Below, piece after piece: positions 44,894-55,157 of a DNA stretch of 64,000 nucleotides. This stretch comes from Streptomyces sp. NBC_00690 (GTDB lineage: Bacteria > Actinomycetota > Actinomycetes > Streptomycetales > Streptomycetaceae), in assembly GCF_036226685.1 (NCBI RefSeq), contig NZ_CP109009.1:7963501-8027500 (forward strand), given 5' to 3'. Made by a program: the position numbers and the translations under genes. The notes under the pieces were generated by a model, which was not told the DNA's origin, searched no databases, and saw only the letters and a list, made by a program, of their open reading frames with translations. How positions within the stretch are numbered: the stretch's first letter is position 1; every line of letters starts with the position of its first letter.

Positions 44894-46753
44894 ATGTGCG
44901 GAATAGCCGGATGGGTTGATCTGTCTGGTCTCGGTCCGGACGCGCAGGCCATTGCGGAGAGGATGAATGACGAGCACGTTCGCCGGGGCCCTGACGGGTC
45001 CGGGACATGGCTCTCCCGCTATGCGGTGCTCGCCCACCGACGGCTTTCCGTGATCGATATCGAGAACGGCGAACAGCCGATGCTCTTCCCGGCCGCACCG
45101 GGCTCCGAAGCTCGTTGGGCGCTCACCTACAACGGTGAACTCTACAATTATCGGGAACTGCGCAGCGAGCTCTCCTCCCGTGGTCACCGGTTCCGGACGT
45201 CGAGCGACACGGAAGTGGTCCTCGCCGCCTGGGTGGAATGGGGTGTCCGTGCCGTCGAGCATTTCAACGGGATATTCGCCCTATCGGTCTGGGACGATCG
45301 AGAAGAAACTCTGTGGCTCGTACGCGATCACCTCGGGGTGAAGCCGCTGCACTACTACCATGACGGCGACCGACTGATCTTCGGGTCCGAGGCGAAATCG
45401 ATCCTCGCGCATCCGGACGTCGTCACGGCGATCGACGAGGACGGCCTACGGCAATTGGTGCTGCCGCTGCTGAAGTTCCCCGGGACCAATCCGTACCGCG
45501 GAATCTCCGAGGTGTTGCCGGGCCAGATATTGGAATTCTCCCGACAGGGCATCCGCACCATTCGGTACTGGGACGTCAAGGATCTCGTCGGCCGGCCGTC
45601 CGAGTCGAAGGATCTCGGCGAGGCCGTCGGCCAGTTGCGCGCACTGCTGGATGACACGGTCACCCGGCAGACCATCGCCGATGTTCCCCTGTGCACCTTC
45701 CTCTCCGGCGGACTGGACTCCTCGGCCATCACCGCCCTCGCCAACGGCCTGCCGGGACGCGGTGGAGTGAGTTCGTTCTCCGTGGACTTCGCAGACGCCT
45801 CCGACAGTGCCGACTCACGGTCCGCCCTGGACCGCCGGTTCGCGCGGGAGGCAGCGGATCACATCGGTTCGCGGCACTCCAACATCGTGCTGGACAGCGC
45901 ACTGCTGGCCCGCGAGGACGTACGCGATGCCACTGTGCGCGCTCGTGACCTGCCCAATGGATTCGGCGATCTGGACACGAGCCTGCTCCTGCTCTGCCGT
46001 GAGGTCCGCAAGCACGCCACCGTTGCGCTGTCCGGAGAAGCGGCCGATGAACTCCTCGGCGGCTACCTGTGGTTCCACGAGCCGCGTGCGGTCTGGGCCG
46101 ACACCTTTCCGTGGATCGCGGACAGCCCCGCCCACGGCCATCTCCACCAGCGGGTCCTGGGCACGATCGACCCCGGCCTCGCCCGGACGCTTCGACTCGA
46201 CGAGTATCTCCGCGACGAGTACGCCACCGCCCTCGGCGGGCTCACCTTCGACCCTGCGCTGAGCCGGGAGGAGCGGCGCCATCGGGAGATCATCCACCTC
46301 GCCGTCTCCTACTTCCTGCCGATGCTGCTGGATCGGAACGACCGGCTGAGCATGGCCAGCGGCCTGGAGGTACGGGTTCCGTTCACCGATCACCGTATCG
46401 TCGAGCATCTGGTGACGATGAGTCAGCAGGTTCACAACGCCGGCGGCCGGGAGAAGGGTGTGCTGCGGGACGCGGTGAGCGATCTGCTGCCGGTGGGTGT
46501 GTTGGAGCGGAGGAAGTCGCCGTACCCGACCACACCGGACCCGGAATACGCACGCACGCTGGAACGTCAGCTCGCGAGCGTTCTGGACGACCCGCCCGAC
46601 GGACTCGCGGACATCTTCGCGCCAGAGGTGCTGGCACCGGGGGGACTCGCCGACTCGGCCAGATCGCATGGGCTCGTCAGCAATTTCGAAGGCGAGGTCG
46701 TGCTGAACTTCGCCTCCTGGCTGCGGCAGTACTCCCCGAAGCTGGCGATCTAG
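44894..46753 (+). CDS. asnB: Asparagine synthase (glutamine-hydrolysing) family
   Basis: This 619-residue amidotransferase has a complete N-terminal glutaminase domain: catalytic Cys2 (MCGIAGWVDLSG), RRGPDGSG, HRRLSVIDIENGEQPM and YNGELYNYRELR. The synthetase domain has the ATP-pyrophosphatase loop SGGLDSS (271-277) and SGEAADELLGGYLWFHEP. GGGGA lies 9 bases before the ATG. It heads a rightward cluster with an aminotransferase, importer and ligase, so it may amidate a pathway carboxylate rather than make free asparagine; primary AsnB function cannot be excluded. Confidence 0.9.
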   Translation: MCGIAGWVDLSGLGPDAQAIAERMNDEHVRRGPDGSGTWLSRYAVLAHRRLSVIDIENGEQPMLFPAAPGSEARWALTYNGELYNYRELRSELSSRGHRFRTSSDTEVVLAAWVEWGVRAVEHFNGIFALSVWDDREETLWLVRDHLGVKPLHYYHDGDRLIFGSEAKSILAHPDVVTAIDEDGLRQLVLPLLKFPGTNPYRGISEVLPGQILEFSRQGIRTIRYWDVKDLVGRPSESKDLGEAVGQLRALLDDTVTRQTIADVPLCTFLSGGLDSSAITALANGLPGRGGVSSFSVDFADASDSADSRSALDRRFAREAADHIGSRHSNIVLDSALLAREDVRDATVRARDLPNGFGDLDTSLLLLCREVRKHATVALSGEAADELLGGYLWFHEPRAVWADTFPWIADSPAHGHLHQRVLGTIDPGLARTLRLDEYLRDEYATALGGLTFDPALSREERRHREIIHLAVSYFLPMLLDRNDRLSMASGLEVRVPFTDHRIVEHLVTMSQQVHNAGGREKGVLRDAVSDLLPVGVLERRKSPYPTTPDPEYARTLERQLASVLDDPPDGLADIFAPEVLAPGGLADSARSHGLVSNFEGEVVLNFASWLRQYSPKLAI

Positions 46754-47003
46754 CAGCCGCCCACCGCCCCGGCTGCTTCTGTGGGCGCCGGCCAGGCCCC
46801 GCCCGGCTCACACACGTCCACCGCCCCAACCGGCGGCGCCCCAAGAGCCCCTGATCGCGGCCATCCCCGACATTCCGACATTCCGGCTGCGGCGCCCCGC
46901 GCCCGCGCCGTCTCCGCCCGCACCTGTGCCCCCGCGGACTCGGGAGCATCCCGTACCCACCGCTGTCCGTCCCGCCATCGAACTACCCCCCTGGGAGTGC
47001 GAC

Positions 47004-48374
47004 TTGTCCACCTCTGATGTCCAACAGCAGACCCGTGACCACCTCTGGTTGCACTTCACCAACCATGCGAAGTTGTCCGCCGGCGGTGAAGTCCCCGTCA
47101 TCACCCGTGCGGAGGGCGCCTACCTCTGGGACGACAAGGGACGCCGCATCCTGGACGGCCTATCCGGACTGTTCGCCGTGAACGTCGGGCACGGCCGACC
47201 GGAGTTGGCGGAAGCAGCCGCCAAACAGATTCGTGAACTCGACTACTTCCCCATCTGGAACGCCGTCCACCCGCGTGCCGCGGAACTCGCCGAGGCCCTC
47301 GCGGAACGCGCCCCCGGCGATCTGAACCGGGTCTTCTTCACCAACAGCGGCAGCGAAAGCGTCGAGACCGCCTGGAAGCTGGTCAAGCAGTACTTCAAGG
47401 CCATCGGCCAGCCCGGTCGTCACAAGGTGATCAGCCGGACCATCGCCTACCACGGAACCACGCACGGCGCCCTCTCCATCACCGCGCTGCCGGGTCTGCG
47501 CGCACCGTTCGAGCCACTGGTACCCAGTGGCCACAAGGTGCCGACCACCGACATCTACCGGGGCCCCGAGCATCTGCGTGACGACGAAGAGGCGTTCGGC
47601 CGCTGGGCGGCGGACCGGATCGCCGAGGCGATCGAGTTCGAGGGCCCGGAGACCGTGGCCGCGATATTCCTCGAACCGGTGCAGAACTCGGGAGCGGCGA
47701 TCCCGCCGCCCCCGGGATACTTCGAGCGGGTCCGGGAGATAGCCGACAGGTACGGGGTCATCCTCGTCGCCGATGAAGTCATCACCGCCTTCGGACGCAT
47801 CGGCGACTTCTTCGCGATCAATCGCTACGGGATCACCCCCGACATCATCACCGGGGCCAAGGGCATCACCTCCGGATACATTCCGGCCGGGGCGACGATC
47901 GTCAGCGACCGCCTGTTCGAGCCGTTCACGAAGACGGAGAACACCTTCGTGCACGGCCTCACCTTCGGCGGTCACCCGGTCGCGGCCGCGGTCGGCCTGG
48001 AGAACATCGCGATCTTCGAGCGCGAGAAGCTCAACGAGAACGTCCGCGCCAACGAGGACCTTTTCCGCTCCACCCTGGAGAAGCTCCGCGATCTGCCGAT
48101 CGTCGGCGACGTCCGCGGCGCCGGGTACTTCTGGGGCGTCGTGCTCGTGAAGGACCAGCACACCAGGGAGCCGTTCACCCCCAAGGAGCGCCGCCGCCTC
48201 CTGGACGAGCTGTTGGGTCCGGCGCTCAGCGAGGCCGGATTGCACGCCCGCCTGGACGAGCGGGGGGACCCGGCGATCCTCCTGGCACCGCCGGCCATCA
48301 TCGGCGCACCGGAGTTCGCGTTCATCGAGCAGGTACTGCGCACCGTTCTCACCGACGCGTGGGCGAGGTTCTGA
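47004..48374 (+). CDS. Class III pyridoxal-phosphate aminotransferase
   Basis: This 456-residue omega-type aminotransferase has the cofactor loop FFTNSGSESVETAWKLVKQY, HGTTHGALSITALPG, VILVADEVITAFGRIGDFF and the Schiff-base Lys286 in ITGAKGITSGYIPAGA. The TTG start at 47004 has GGGAG 6 bases upstream and gives the family's normal length; an in-frame ATG at 46926 lacks a ribosome site. The likely reaction is transamination of a distal amine or an aldehyde with pyruvate or an amino acid. It ends 4 bases before the importer permease, suggesting that the imported compound and the aminotransferase are functionally linked. Confidence 0.9.
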   Translation: MSTSDVQQQTRDHLWLHFTNHAKLSAGGEVPVITRAEGAYLWDDKGRRILDGLSGLFAVNVGHGRPELAEAAAKQIRELDYFPIWNAVHPRAAELAEALAERAPGDLNRVFFTNSGSESVETAWKLVKQYFKAIGQPGRHKVISRTIAYHGTTHGALSITALPGLRAPFEPLVPSGHKVPTTDIYRGPEHLRDDEEAFGRWAADRIAEAIEFEGPETVAAIFLEPVQNSGAAIPPPPGYFERVREIADRYGVILVADEVITAFGRIGDFFAINRYGITPDIITGAKGITSGYIPAGATIVSDRLFEPFTKTENTFVHGLTFGGHPVAAAVGLENIAIFEREKLNENVRANEDLFRSTLEKLRDLPIVGDVRGAGYFWGVVLVKDQHTREPFTPKERRRLLDELLGPALSEAGLHARLDERGDPAILLAPPAIIGAPEFAFIEQVLRTVLTDAWARF

Positions 48375-48378
48375 CAGC

Positions 48379-49404
48379 ATGACGCGAACCCCGCACCCGG
48401 TCCGAGACCGGGTCCTCCCACCGAAACGGCCGGCCGCGAGCCGATCGACCGCCGTGTACGCCCTGCGCCGCTGCGGCTACTTCGCCGTCGTGGTCTTCTC
48501 GGTGTACACGCTGTCGTTCTTCCTTCTCTACGCCCTGCCGAGTGACCCGGTCGCCCTGATGCTGGAGCGCCGGTCCGGGGGTGCGGGGGGAGCCACGGCC
48601 GAACAGACCGAGGCTTTGCGTGCACAGTACGGACTCGATCAGTCGCTGCTGGTCCGGTACGTGGAAACACTCGGGCAACTCCTCGCCGGGGATCCGGGCA
48701 CCTCCTTCCAATCGGGCCGGCCGGTACCGGAGATCCTGGCCGCGGTCGCCCCGAACACGCTCGCCCTGGCCGGCGGTGCGCTCGTCATCGCAGTTCCGCT
48801 CTCCGTAGCCCTGGCGCTGGCGACCTCCTGGCGGCGCGACAGCGTCCTCCACCGGGTCCTGGTGAACGTGCCCGCACTGATCGCCGCGGTCCCCGCCTTC
48901 TGGCTCGGGCTGCTGCTGCTCCAACTGTTCTCGTTCACCCTGGGCTGGGTGCCGTCGGCGGGCGGGACCGGTCTGTCCGGACTGGTGCTGCCCGCCGTCG
49001 CGCTCGCCCTGCCGGTGTCGGCATCGCTGACGGCCGTACTCGTCCGGAGCCTGGACGACGTCCAGCAGGCCGCCTTCGTCGGACTCCTCAGGGCCCGAGG
49101 GCTCCCCTGGTCACGCGTCTACCTCGCGCACGTGGCACGCAACGCGCTGCTGCCCTTCATGACGCTGGCCGGACTGACCGTCGGGGGAGTGCTGGTCGGC
49201 ACGGTGATCACCGAGACGGTCTTCGCACGGGCCGGGCTCGGACGACTCCTCGCCTCGTCCGTCGAGACCCAGGACGCGCCCGTGATCCTGGCCATCGCCG
49301 TACTCGCGGCCGTGCTCTTCGCCGCGGTGAACCTCATCGTCGACCTGCTGTATCCCGTCCTCGACCCGAGGATGCGGCACCGGGGCGGGGGAGCGCGCGC
49401 ATGA
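48379..49404 (+). CDS. Oligopeptide-type ABC importer permease 1 (DppB-like)
   Basis: This 341-residue permease has six membrane segments and the DppB/OppB order: FFLLYALPSDPVALM, YGLDQSLLVRYVETLGQLLA, LALATSWRRDSVLHRVLVNV and the EAA-type loop VGLLRARGLPWSRVYLAHVA RNALLPF (in parts). It begins 4 bases after the aminotransferase and overlaps the second permease in ATGA. Together with the following three genes it makes a complete importer for a peptide-like, opine-like or other small polar substrate. Confidence 0.92.
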   Translation: MTRTPHPVRDRVLPPKRPAASRSTAVYALRRCGYFAVVVFSVYTLSFFLLYALPSDPVALMLERRSGGAGGATAEQTEALRAQYGLDQSLLVRYVETLGQLLAGDPGTSFQSGRPVPEILAAVAPNTLALAGGALVIAVPLSVALALATSWRRDSVLHRVLVNVPALIAAVPAFWLGLLLLQLFSFTLGWVPSAGGTGLSGLVLPAVALALPVSASLTAVLVRSLDDVQQAAFVGLLRARGLPWSRVYLAHVARNALLPFMTLAGLTVGGVLVGTVITETVFARAGLGRLLASSVETQDAPVILAIAVLAAVLFAAVNLIVDLLYPVLDPRMRHRGGGARA

Positions 49405-50243
49405 CCACGACGACCGTCCCACCCACCCGATCCCGATCCCGGACCCGGGCCTCCATCCCCCTGCTCTCACTGACCGTACTCGGGCTCGTCGGAGCCGCCG
49501 CGCTGTTACCGGCGGTCGTAGCTCCCCGGGACCCGTACGCCCAGGACGTCTCAGAGCGGCTGCGCCCGCCGTCAGCCGAGCATTTCTTCGGCACCGATGA
49601 ACTAGGCCGTGACCTGTTCAGCCGAGTCATCCACGGAACCCAGGCGAGCCTGTCGATCGCCCTGCTCGCGCTGGCGTTCGCGTTCGGCCTCAGCGTCCTC
49701 ATCGGTCTGACGGCCGGCTACTTCGGCGGCACCACCGACCGCGTGCTGATGGCAGGCATCGATGTACTCCTCGCCCTGCCCTCGCTGTTGATCTCGCTGC
49801 TGATCGTCTCCGGCCTCGGCACCGGCCCGGTCAACCTCGCCGTCGCGGTGGGCGTCGCCTCGGTGCCCACCCTGGCCAGGGTCACCCGCGCCGAAGTGCT
49901 GCGAGTCAGCGCCCAGACGTTCGTCGAAGCGGCGAACGGATACGGACTCGCCCGCCACCGCATCCTCAGACGCCATGTCCTGCCCCACGCCCGGGGCCCG
50001 ATCACCGCACTGGCCGCACTGGAGTTGGCCACCATGGTCCTGTCGGTCTCCGCCCTCAGCTTCCTGGGATACGGCACCCAGCCCCCCGACCCTGAGTGGG
50101 GCAACCTCATCGCTGCCGGACGGGACTACTTCGCGACCTCCTGGTGGCTGACCACGCTGCCCGGGGCCGTACTCGCAGGTGTCGTGCTCGCACTGCACCG
50201 GGTCGGACGCGCGCTCGGCGCCTCGGAAGCGGGGCTGGTATGA
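49401..50243 (+). CDS. Oligopeptide-type ABC importer permease 2 (DppC-like)
   Basis: This 280-residue permease has the DppC signature HFFGTDELGRDLFSRVIHGT, an EAA loop TFVEAANGYGLARHRILRRHVLPHA, (split as TFVEAANGYGLARHRI and LRRHVLPHA) and the closing PPDPEWGNLIAAGRDYF. Its start overlaps the stop of permease 1, and its stop overlaps the start of the ATPase gene, both in ATGA, fixing the starts and the operon. Confidence 0.92.
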   Translation: MTTTTVPPTRSRSRTRASIPLLSLTVLGLVGAAALLPAVVAPRDPYAQDVSERLRPPSAEHFFGTDELGRDLFSRVIHGTQASLSIALLALAFAFGLSVLIGLTAGYFGGTTDRVLMAGIDVLLALPSLLISLLIVSGLGTGPVNLAVAVGVASVPTLARVTRAEVLRVSAQTFVEAANGYGLARHRILRRHVLPHARGPITALAALELATMVLSVSALSFLGYGTQPPDPEWGNLIAAGRDYFATSWWLTTLPGAVLAGVVLALHRVGRALGASEAGLV

Positions 50244-51946
50244 CCGCCACCATCGACACGGCGATCGACCCGGGCGCCCTGCTCCGGCTCGAAGGACTCC
50301 GGGTGGCCTACCCCGGGCACCGCGGGCGCGAAGGAACGGTCGCCGTCGACGGTCTGTCCGTCACCGTGCCCGCGGGCCGGGCGGTCGCCATCGTCGGGGA
50401 GTCCGGCTCCGGCAAGTCCACCACCCTGCACGCACTGCTGGGCCTCACCCCGCACTCCGCGGACGTCAGCTTCGAGCGGCTGGAGTTCGGGGACGGGACC
50501 GACGGTCTCCGTCGCATCGATGATCCCCGCGCGCTGCGCGGCCGTTCGGTCGGTCTGGTACCCCAGGACCCGGTCCGGTCGCTGGACCCCCTGATGCGGA
50601 TCGGGGCACAGTTCGCCGAGTTGCACCGGCACTTCCTGGGCCTCACCGATGCGAAGGAGAGCAGGGACCGTACGGTCGACGCCCTCGAATCCGTCGGTGT
50701 CGACCGACCCGAACTGCGGTTGCGGCAATACCCGCACGAACTGTCCGGCGGCCAACGGCAGCGGATCCTCATCGCCCTCGCACTCGTCGGCGAGCCGCGT
50801 CTGCTGCTCGCCGACGAACCGACCTCCAACCTGGACACCACCGTCCAGCGGCGGGTACTGGACCTGTTCGACGAGGTACGAGCCGCCCGCGGCCTGTCCG
50901 TCCTGCTCGTCACCCACGACATCGCCGTGGCCGGCGAGCGCGCCGACCATCTCATGGTGATGCGCGCGGGCCGGGTGGTCGAGTCCGGGCCGACCCGGGA
51001 GGTCCTCGACGCTCCGCAGGATCCCTACACACGGCAACTTCTCACCTCCCTGCCGAGCCGGCTGCCCGCCCGCCCGCTGTTCCGGGCCGCGTCCCCGCCG
51101 CGGGTGGTGCTCGCATCGCACGGTCTGGTCAAGTCCTTCGGGGGCGGCAGGGGCCAGGAGCGGATCGACGCCGTACGGGATGTCAGCCTCACCTTGCACC
51201 GGGGGCAGACGGTCGCCGTCGTCGGGGAATCAGGGGCCGGGAAGTCCACCCTGCTGCGCCTGCTCACCGGACTGGAGCGCCCGGACGCGGGGACCGTACT
51301 CCTGGACGGCGAGGAGCTGCGCCCCGGCCGCCGGGCCCGAGCAGCCTTCGCCCGGCGCGTACAACTCGTGTACCAGAACCCGGCGCGCAGCCTGAACCCT
51401 TCGTACCCCGTCGGGCGGGCCATCGCGGAGCCGTTGGAGGCGCACCGCATCGGCGGGGCCAGGTCCCGTGCCGAGCGCGTCCGGGACCTGCTGGAACAGG
51501 TCGAACTCCCGGCCGAGCTGGCCGAACGCCGCTCGTCCCAGCTCTCCGGCGGACAGTTGCAGCGGGTGGCGATCGCTCGCGCGCTCGCCCTCGACCCGGA
51601 TGTGATCGTGCTGGACGAGCCGGTCTCTGCGCTCGATCAGGCCGTCCAGTTCGCCCTGCTGAAGCTCCTCGGCGCCCTACAGGAACGACTCGGAGTCGCG
51701 TATCTGCTCGTCTCCCACGACCTCGGTGTGGTGCGGGCCATGGCCGACGAAGTGATCGTCATGCATCGCGGCCGGGTCGAGGAGCACGCCCCCACCAGAT
51801 CCGTCTTCGAAGCCCCCACCAGCCCCCACACCCGTGCCCTGCTGGATGCGGTCCCCGCCCTCCACCTGCAAGCCCCCCTCGGCCCCCTTGTACCCCCCGC
51901 CCATTTCACCCCTCTCTCAACGTCAGACGGGAAGAACCAATCATGA
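50240..51946 (+). CDS. Fused double ATPase of the peptide-type importer
   Basis: This 568-residue protein joins two nucleotide-binding domains equivalent to DppD and DppF. Domain 1 has Walker A GESGSGKST, signature LSGGQRQRI and Walker B LLLADEPTS; domain 2 has GESGAGKST, LSGGQLQRVAIARAL and VIVLDEPVSALD. Both look catalytically complete. The ATG at 50240 overlaps the permease stop and the gene's own stop overlaps the binding-protein start, so the importer genes are tightly coupled. Confidence 0.93.
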   Translation: MTATIDTAIDPGALLRLEGLRVAYPGHRGREGTVAVDGLSVTVPAGRAVAIVGESGSGKSTTLHALLGLTPHSADVSFERLEFGDGTDGLRRIDDPRALRGRSVGLVPQDPVRSLDPLMRIGAQFAELHRHFLGLTDAKESRDRTVDALESVGVDRPELRLRQYPHELSGGQRQRILIALALVGEPRLLLADEPTSNLDTTVQRRVLDLFDEVRAARGLSVLLVTHDIAVAGERADHLMVMRAGRVVESGPTREVLDAPQDPYTRQLLTSLPSRLPARPLFRAASPPRVVLASHGLVKSFGGGRGQERIDAVRDVSLTLHRGQTVAVVGESGAGKSTLLRLLTGLERPDAGTVLLDGEELRPGRRARAAFARRVQLVYQNPARSLNPSYPVGRAIAEPLEAHRIGGARSRAERVRDLLEQVELPAELAERRSSQLSGGQLQRVAIARALALDPDVIVLDEPVSALDQAVQFALLKLLGALQERLGVAYLLVSHDLGVVRAMADEVIVMHRGRVEEHAPTRSVFEAPTSPHTRALLDAVPALHLQAPLGPLVPPAHFTPLSTSDGKNQS

Positions 51947-53538
51947 CCCGCGCGCCACTGACGCGCTTGTTCGCCGCCTCCGGAGCTGCCGCGCTCCTGC
52001 TGACCGGCTGCACGAGCGGAGTCGAAACCTCGGACACCACCCATCTGCGTGTCGCCTACGGCTGGTATCCGACCTGCTTCGACTACGCCCAGTCCAATCC
52101 GTTCGCGCTCTTCGGCAGACAGGTTCTGGACACCCTGCTCAGCCACAACCCGGACACCGGCAAGCTGGAACCGTATCTGGCCCAGTCCTGGAAGAACCTG
52201 GACGGCGGGCGGGCCTACGAGTTCACCCTCCGCGACGGAGTGACGTTCAGCAACGGCGAGAAACTGACCGCGCAGGTCGTCGCCGACAACTTCCAGACCC
52301 TGTGGAAGCACGCCGGGCAGGGAGTCTCGCCGACCCCCGGCGCCTACCTCCGCGGCTACGACAACGCCAAGGCCATCGACGGGCGGACGGTACGGGTCGA
52401 GTTCACCCAACCCAACGCCGGCTTCCTCCAGGCCAACACCGAGGGCCAGTTCGGCATCATCGCCCCCGCGTCCCTCACGAAATCCCCGAAGGAGCGCTGC
52501 GCCGAGGGAACGATCGGCTCGGGACCGTTCGTCCTCAAGGAGGCCGTCCAGGACGAGCGGGTCGAGTACACCAAGCGGGAGGGGTACGACTGGGCCCCCG
52601 CCGCCTTCGGGCGCAAGGGCGCCGCCGCGCTCGACCGGGTGACGATCCAGATCGTGCCCGAGGAGAGCGTCCGCGCGGCCGGTGTCGTGTCGGGCGAGTA
52701 CGACATCGCCTACTCGATGACCGAGAAGGGACTCTCCCAGGCCGGGAAGCAGGACGGTGTCGAGACCGTCCTCGCCGCCGACCGCAGCGTGGTGAACACC
52801 TTCGTCGTCAACACCGCCGACCCCGTCCTCACCGACCCCGCCGTACGGCAGGCGATCCAACACGGCATCGACCGCAAGGAGTTCGTCGACACCTTCTACG
52901 GCAAGGGGGTCGAACCCGCCACCGATGTGGTCTCCCGCGGTCACCCCAACTACCGGGACCGCACCGCCCTGCTCGCCCACGACCCGGAGCGCAGCCGCGC
53001 CATCCTGGATCGGGCCGGCTGGGCGAAGGGCGCCGACGGCATCCGGGCCAAGGGCGGCAAGAAGCTACGGCTGGCGCTGACCTACTCGAACTCGGACATC
53101 GGCGCCGCGGCCTCAGGCTGGGAGTACGTGAAGAACGGCCTCGCCGAAATCGGTGTCGCCCTCGACCTGAAGCCGGTGTCCGACGCGGCCCAGGCCGACC
53201 TGCGCAAATCCGGGAAGTGGCAGCTCGCGGTCTACCAGGGGGCGAGCCGTGGCGACGCCGATGGGATCGCCGCGTTCTACCACACCGAGCTCGCACCGTG
53301 GGACGGCCAGGCCCCCCGACCCGAGGTCGACCGGCTCCTCGCCCAGCAGGCGGCGACCGTCGATCCGGTGAAGCGGAACTCCCTCGTACAGACCGCTGTG
53401 ACCACGATCCTCCAACAGGGCCACGGAATACCACTGTTCGACTCCGCACAGGTGCTGCTGACGCGCACCTCGGTGCGTGAGTTGACCTTCCCGGTCAACT
53501 CATGGGAGCCGATCCTCCACCGCGTCGAGAAGAAGTGA
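51943..53538 (+). CDS. Substrate-binding lipoprotein of the importer
   Basis: This 531-residue family 5 solute-binding protein has a lipoprotein signal ending LLLTGC (Cys23). The mature protein has the family features HNPDTGKLEPYLAQSWKNLD, FTLRDGVTFSNGEKLTAQVV and PVLTDPAVRQAIQHGIDRKE. Its best resemblance is to binding proteins found beside LLM monooxygenases rather than to general dipeptide receptors, which suggests a sulfur- or nitrogen-bearing small molecule as cargo; that is inference from neighbourhood. Confidence 0.9.
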   Translation: MTRAPLTRLFAASGAAALLLTGCTSGVETSDTTHLRVAYGWYPTCFDYAQSNPFALFGRQVLDTLLSHNPDTGKLEPYLAQSWKNLDGGRAYEFTLRDGVTFSNGEKLTAQVVADNFQTLWKHAGQGVSPTPGAYLRGYDNAKAIDGRTVRVEFTQPNAGFLQANTEGQFGIIAPASLTKSPKERCAEGTIGSGPFVLKEAVQDERVEYTKREGYDWAPAAFGRKGAAALDRVTIQIVPEESVRAAGVVSGEYDIAYSMTEKGLSQAGKQDGVETVLAADRSVVNTFVVNTADPVLTDPAVRQAIQHGIDRKEFVDTFYGKGVEPATDVVSRGHPNYRDRTALLAHDPERSRAILDRAGWAKGADGIRAKGGKKLRLALTYSNSDIGAAASGWEYVKNGLAEIGVALDLKPVSDAAQADLRKSGKWQLAVYQGASRGDADGIAAFYHTELAPWDGQAPRPEVDRLLAQQAATVDPVKRNSLVQTAVTTILQQGHGIPLFDSAQVLLTRTSVRELTFPVNSWEPILHRVEKK

Positions 53539-53650
53539 CGCCCGCACCCGCCAAGCCCCGGCGACAGCGGGTGCGCCATCCCGAAGCGCCGCACGCCGCC
53601 GGCGCCCACCCCCGCCGCGAGCGGCGTGGCCAGACCACCGAGAGGAAACG

Positions 53651-55015
53651 ATGACCACCTCGTCCCCCACCGACACCCTGGTGGCCGGCGCCGGACGGCG
53701 GGCCGGCGGCACGCCGGTCTCGCTGCTCAACGCGCAGTACCTGCCCACCAGCCGGGACTGGCGGACGGCGGCTGGCCGCACCGACACCCCGTTCGAGGTG
53801 GACACCTTCGTCCGGGCGGCCCAGCAGGCCGAGGCCGCCGGTTTTGACGCGCTGTTCCAGGCCGACTTCTCCGGTGTGAACCGCGCCGGGCTGCGCGCCG
53901 GACCGCCGCTGACCGTCTTCGAACCGTTCCAGGCCGCCGCCATCATCGCCGGCGCCACCTCGCGGATCGCGGTCATGCCGACCGTGTCGACGCTCCACAC
54001 CCATCCGTCGTCGTTCGCCCGTTCGCTGGCCAGCCTGGACCGGATATCGGCCGGGCGGGCCTGGGTCAATGTGGTGTCCTCCTTCCGGCCGGGTACGGCG
54101 ATCGGCATCCGGCGCGAGGTGCCGCGCGACCGACGGCACGCCCAGACCGAGGAGTTCATTCAGGTCGCCAGGGCACTCTGGGCGAGCTGGCCGCCTGCGG
54201 CGAACACCCCGGACCCGGCGACGGATCGTTACGTACGCGAGGACCTGATCACGGACGTCGATCACCACGGCGAGTTCTACGAGCAGTCCGGACCCATCGA
54301 CATGGCCCCCTACTCGGCGGGGTTCCCCTTCACCCTGCAGGCCACGTCATCGCTGGCCGGGCTGCGCCTGGCGGCCCGGACCGCCGACGGGGTCTTCGCC
54401 GGCACGGCCACCTTGGGCGCGGCGCGGGAGTTGCGCCGCATCCTGCGCAAGGAGGTGCAGCGGGCCGGTCGGTCCGCCGACAGTGTGGCCCTGCTCCCGG
54501 GCAGTTACATCCATGTCGTCGGCACCCGCGACGAGGCCGAACGGCTGTCCCGCTCGCGCTACCGGGGCATCCACGCCCTCGGCGGACAACGGGCCGTGGG
54601 CGAACTGCGCACCCGCTACCCAGGGTTGCGCCTGGACGGTGTGAGCCCTGCTGACAGGCTCCCGGCCGATGTGCTCCCGGAGGATCCGGACGCGGTGTTC
54701 GCGGCTTTCGGCTCGCGCTATCTGCCGCTGTGGGACCTGGCCCGGACCCCCGGACGGACCGTGGCGCAGTTCGCTGCGGAGGTGCTCGTCCTCAGCGAGC
54801 ACGCCAGCTTCATCGGCACCCCCGAGCAGATCGGGGATGAACTGCGCCGGTGGTACGACGACGACGGGGTCGACGGATTCCAGACGATCCTCGGCAACGA
54901 CTTCGAGGCGCTCTGTGAACGCGTCATCCCCCGCTTCCGCGGCGACGACGCACGCGGCGCACACGGGGGAGCACACCCCCGCCCGGTGAATCGCCCGTCC
55001 CACCGGACCGCCTGA
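53651..55015 (+). CDS. LLM-class flavin monooxygenase (NtaA/SnaA/DszA group)
   Basis: This 454-residue luciferase-like enzyme has the TIM-barrel pattern of the NtaA/SnaA/DszA group: FDALFQADFSGVNRAG, LDRISAGRAWVNVVSSFRPG, and GFPFTLQATSSLAGLRLAAR. Members use reduced FMN and oxygen to oxidise amines, sulfones, thiophenes or similar compounds. GAGAGGAAACG precedes the ATG. Lying directly after an importer's binding protein, it probably opens or oxidises the imported compound. A separate flavin reductase is not encoded in the window. Confidence 0.88.
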   Translation: MTTSSPTDTLVAGAGRRAGGTPVSLLNAQYLPTSRDWRTAAGRTDTPFEVDTFVRAAQQAEAAGFDALFQADFSGVNRAGLRAGPPLTVFEPFQAAAIIAGATSRIAVMPTVSTLHTHPSSFARSLASLDRISAGRAWVNVVSSFRPGTAIGIRREVPRDRRHAQTEEFIQVARALWASWPPAANTPDPATDRYVREDLITDVDHHGEFYEQSGPIDMAPYSAGFPFTLQATSSLAGLRLAARTADGVFAGTATLGAARELRRILRKEVQRAGRSADSVALLPGSYIHVVGTRDEAERLSRSRYRGIHALGGQRAVGELRTRYPGLRLDGVSPADRLPADVLPEDPDAVFAAFGSRYLPLWDLARTPGRTVAQFAAEVLVLSEHASFIGTPEQIGDELRRWYDDDGVDGFQTILGNDFEALCERVIPRFRGDDARGAHGGAHPRPVNRPSHRTA

Positions 55016-55157
55016 GGCGATCCCCCCCCACGTTTCCACCAGACAGCTGCATCTCCCCTTCGGGGTGCGGGCCGCATCCGTCGCCGCGCGCTGACCCACC
55101 CCGTACGGAACACCCCTCAGCAGAGCAGGTCTCACGGAGCAGGAGAGGCAACCACGC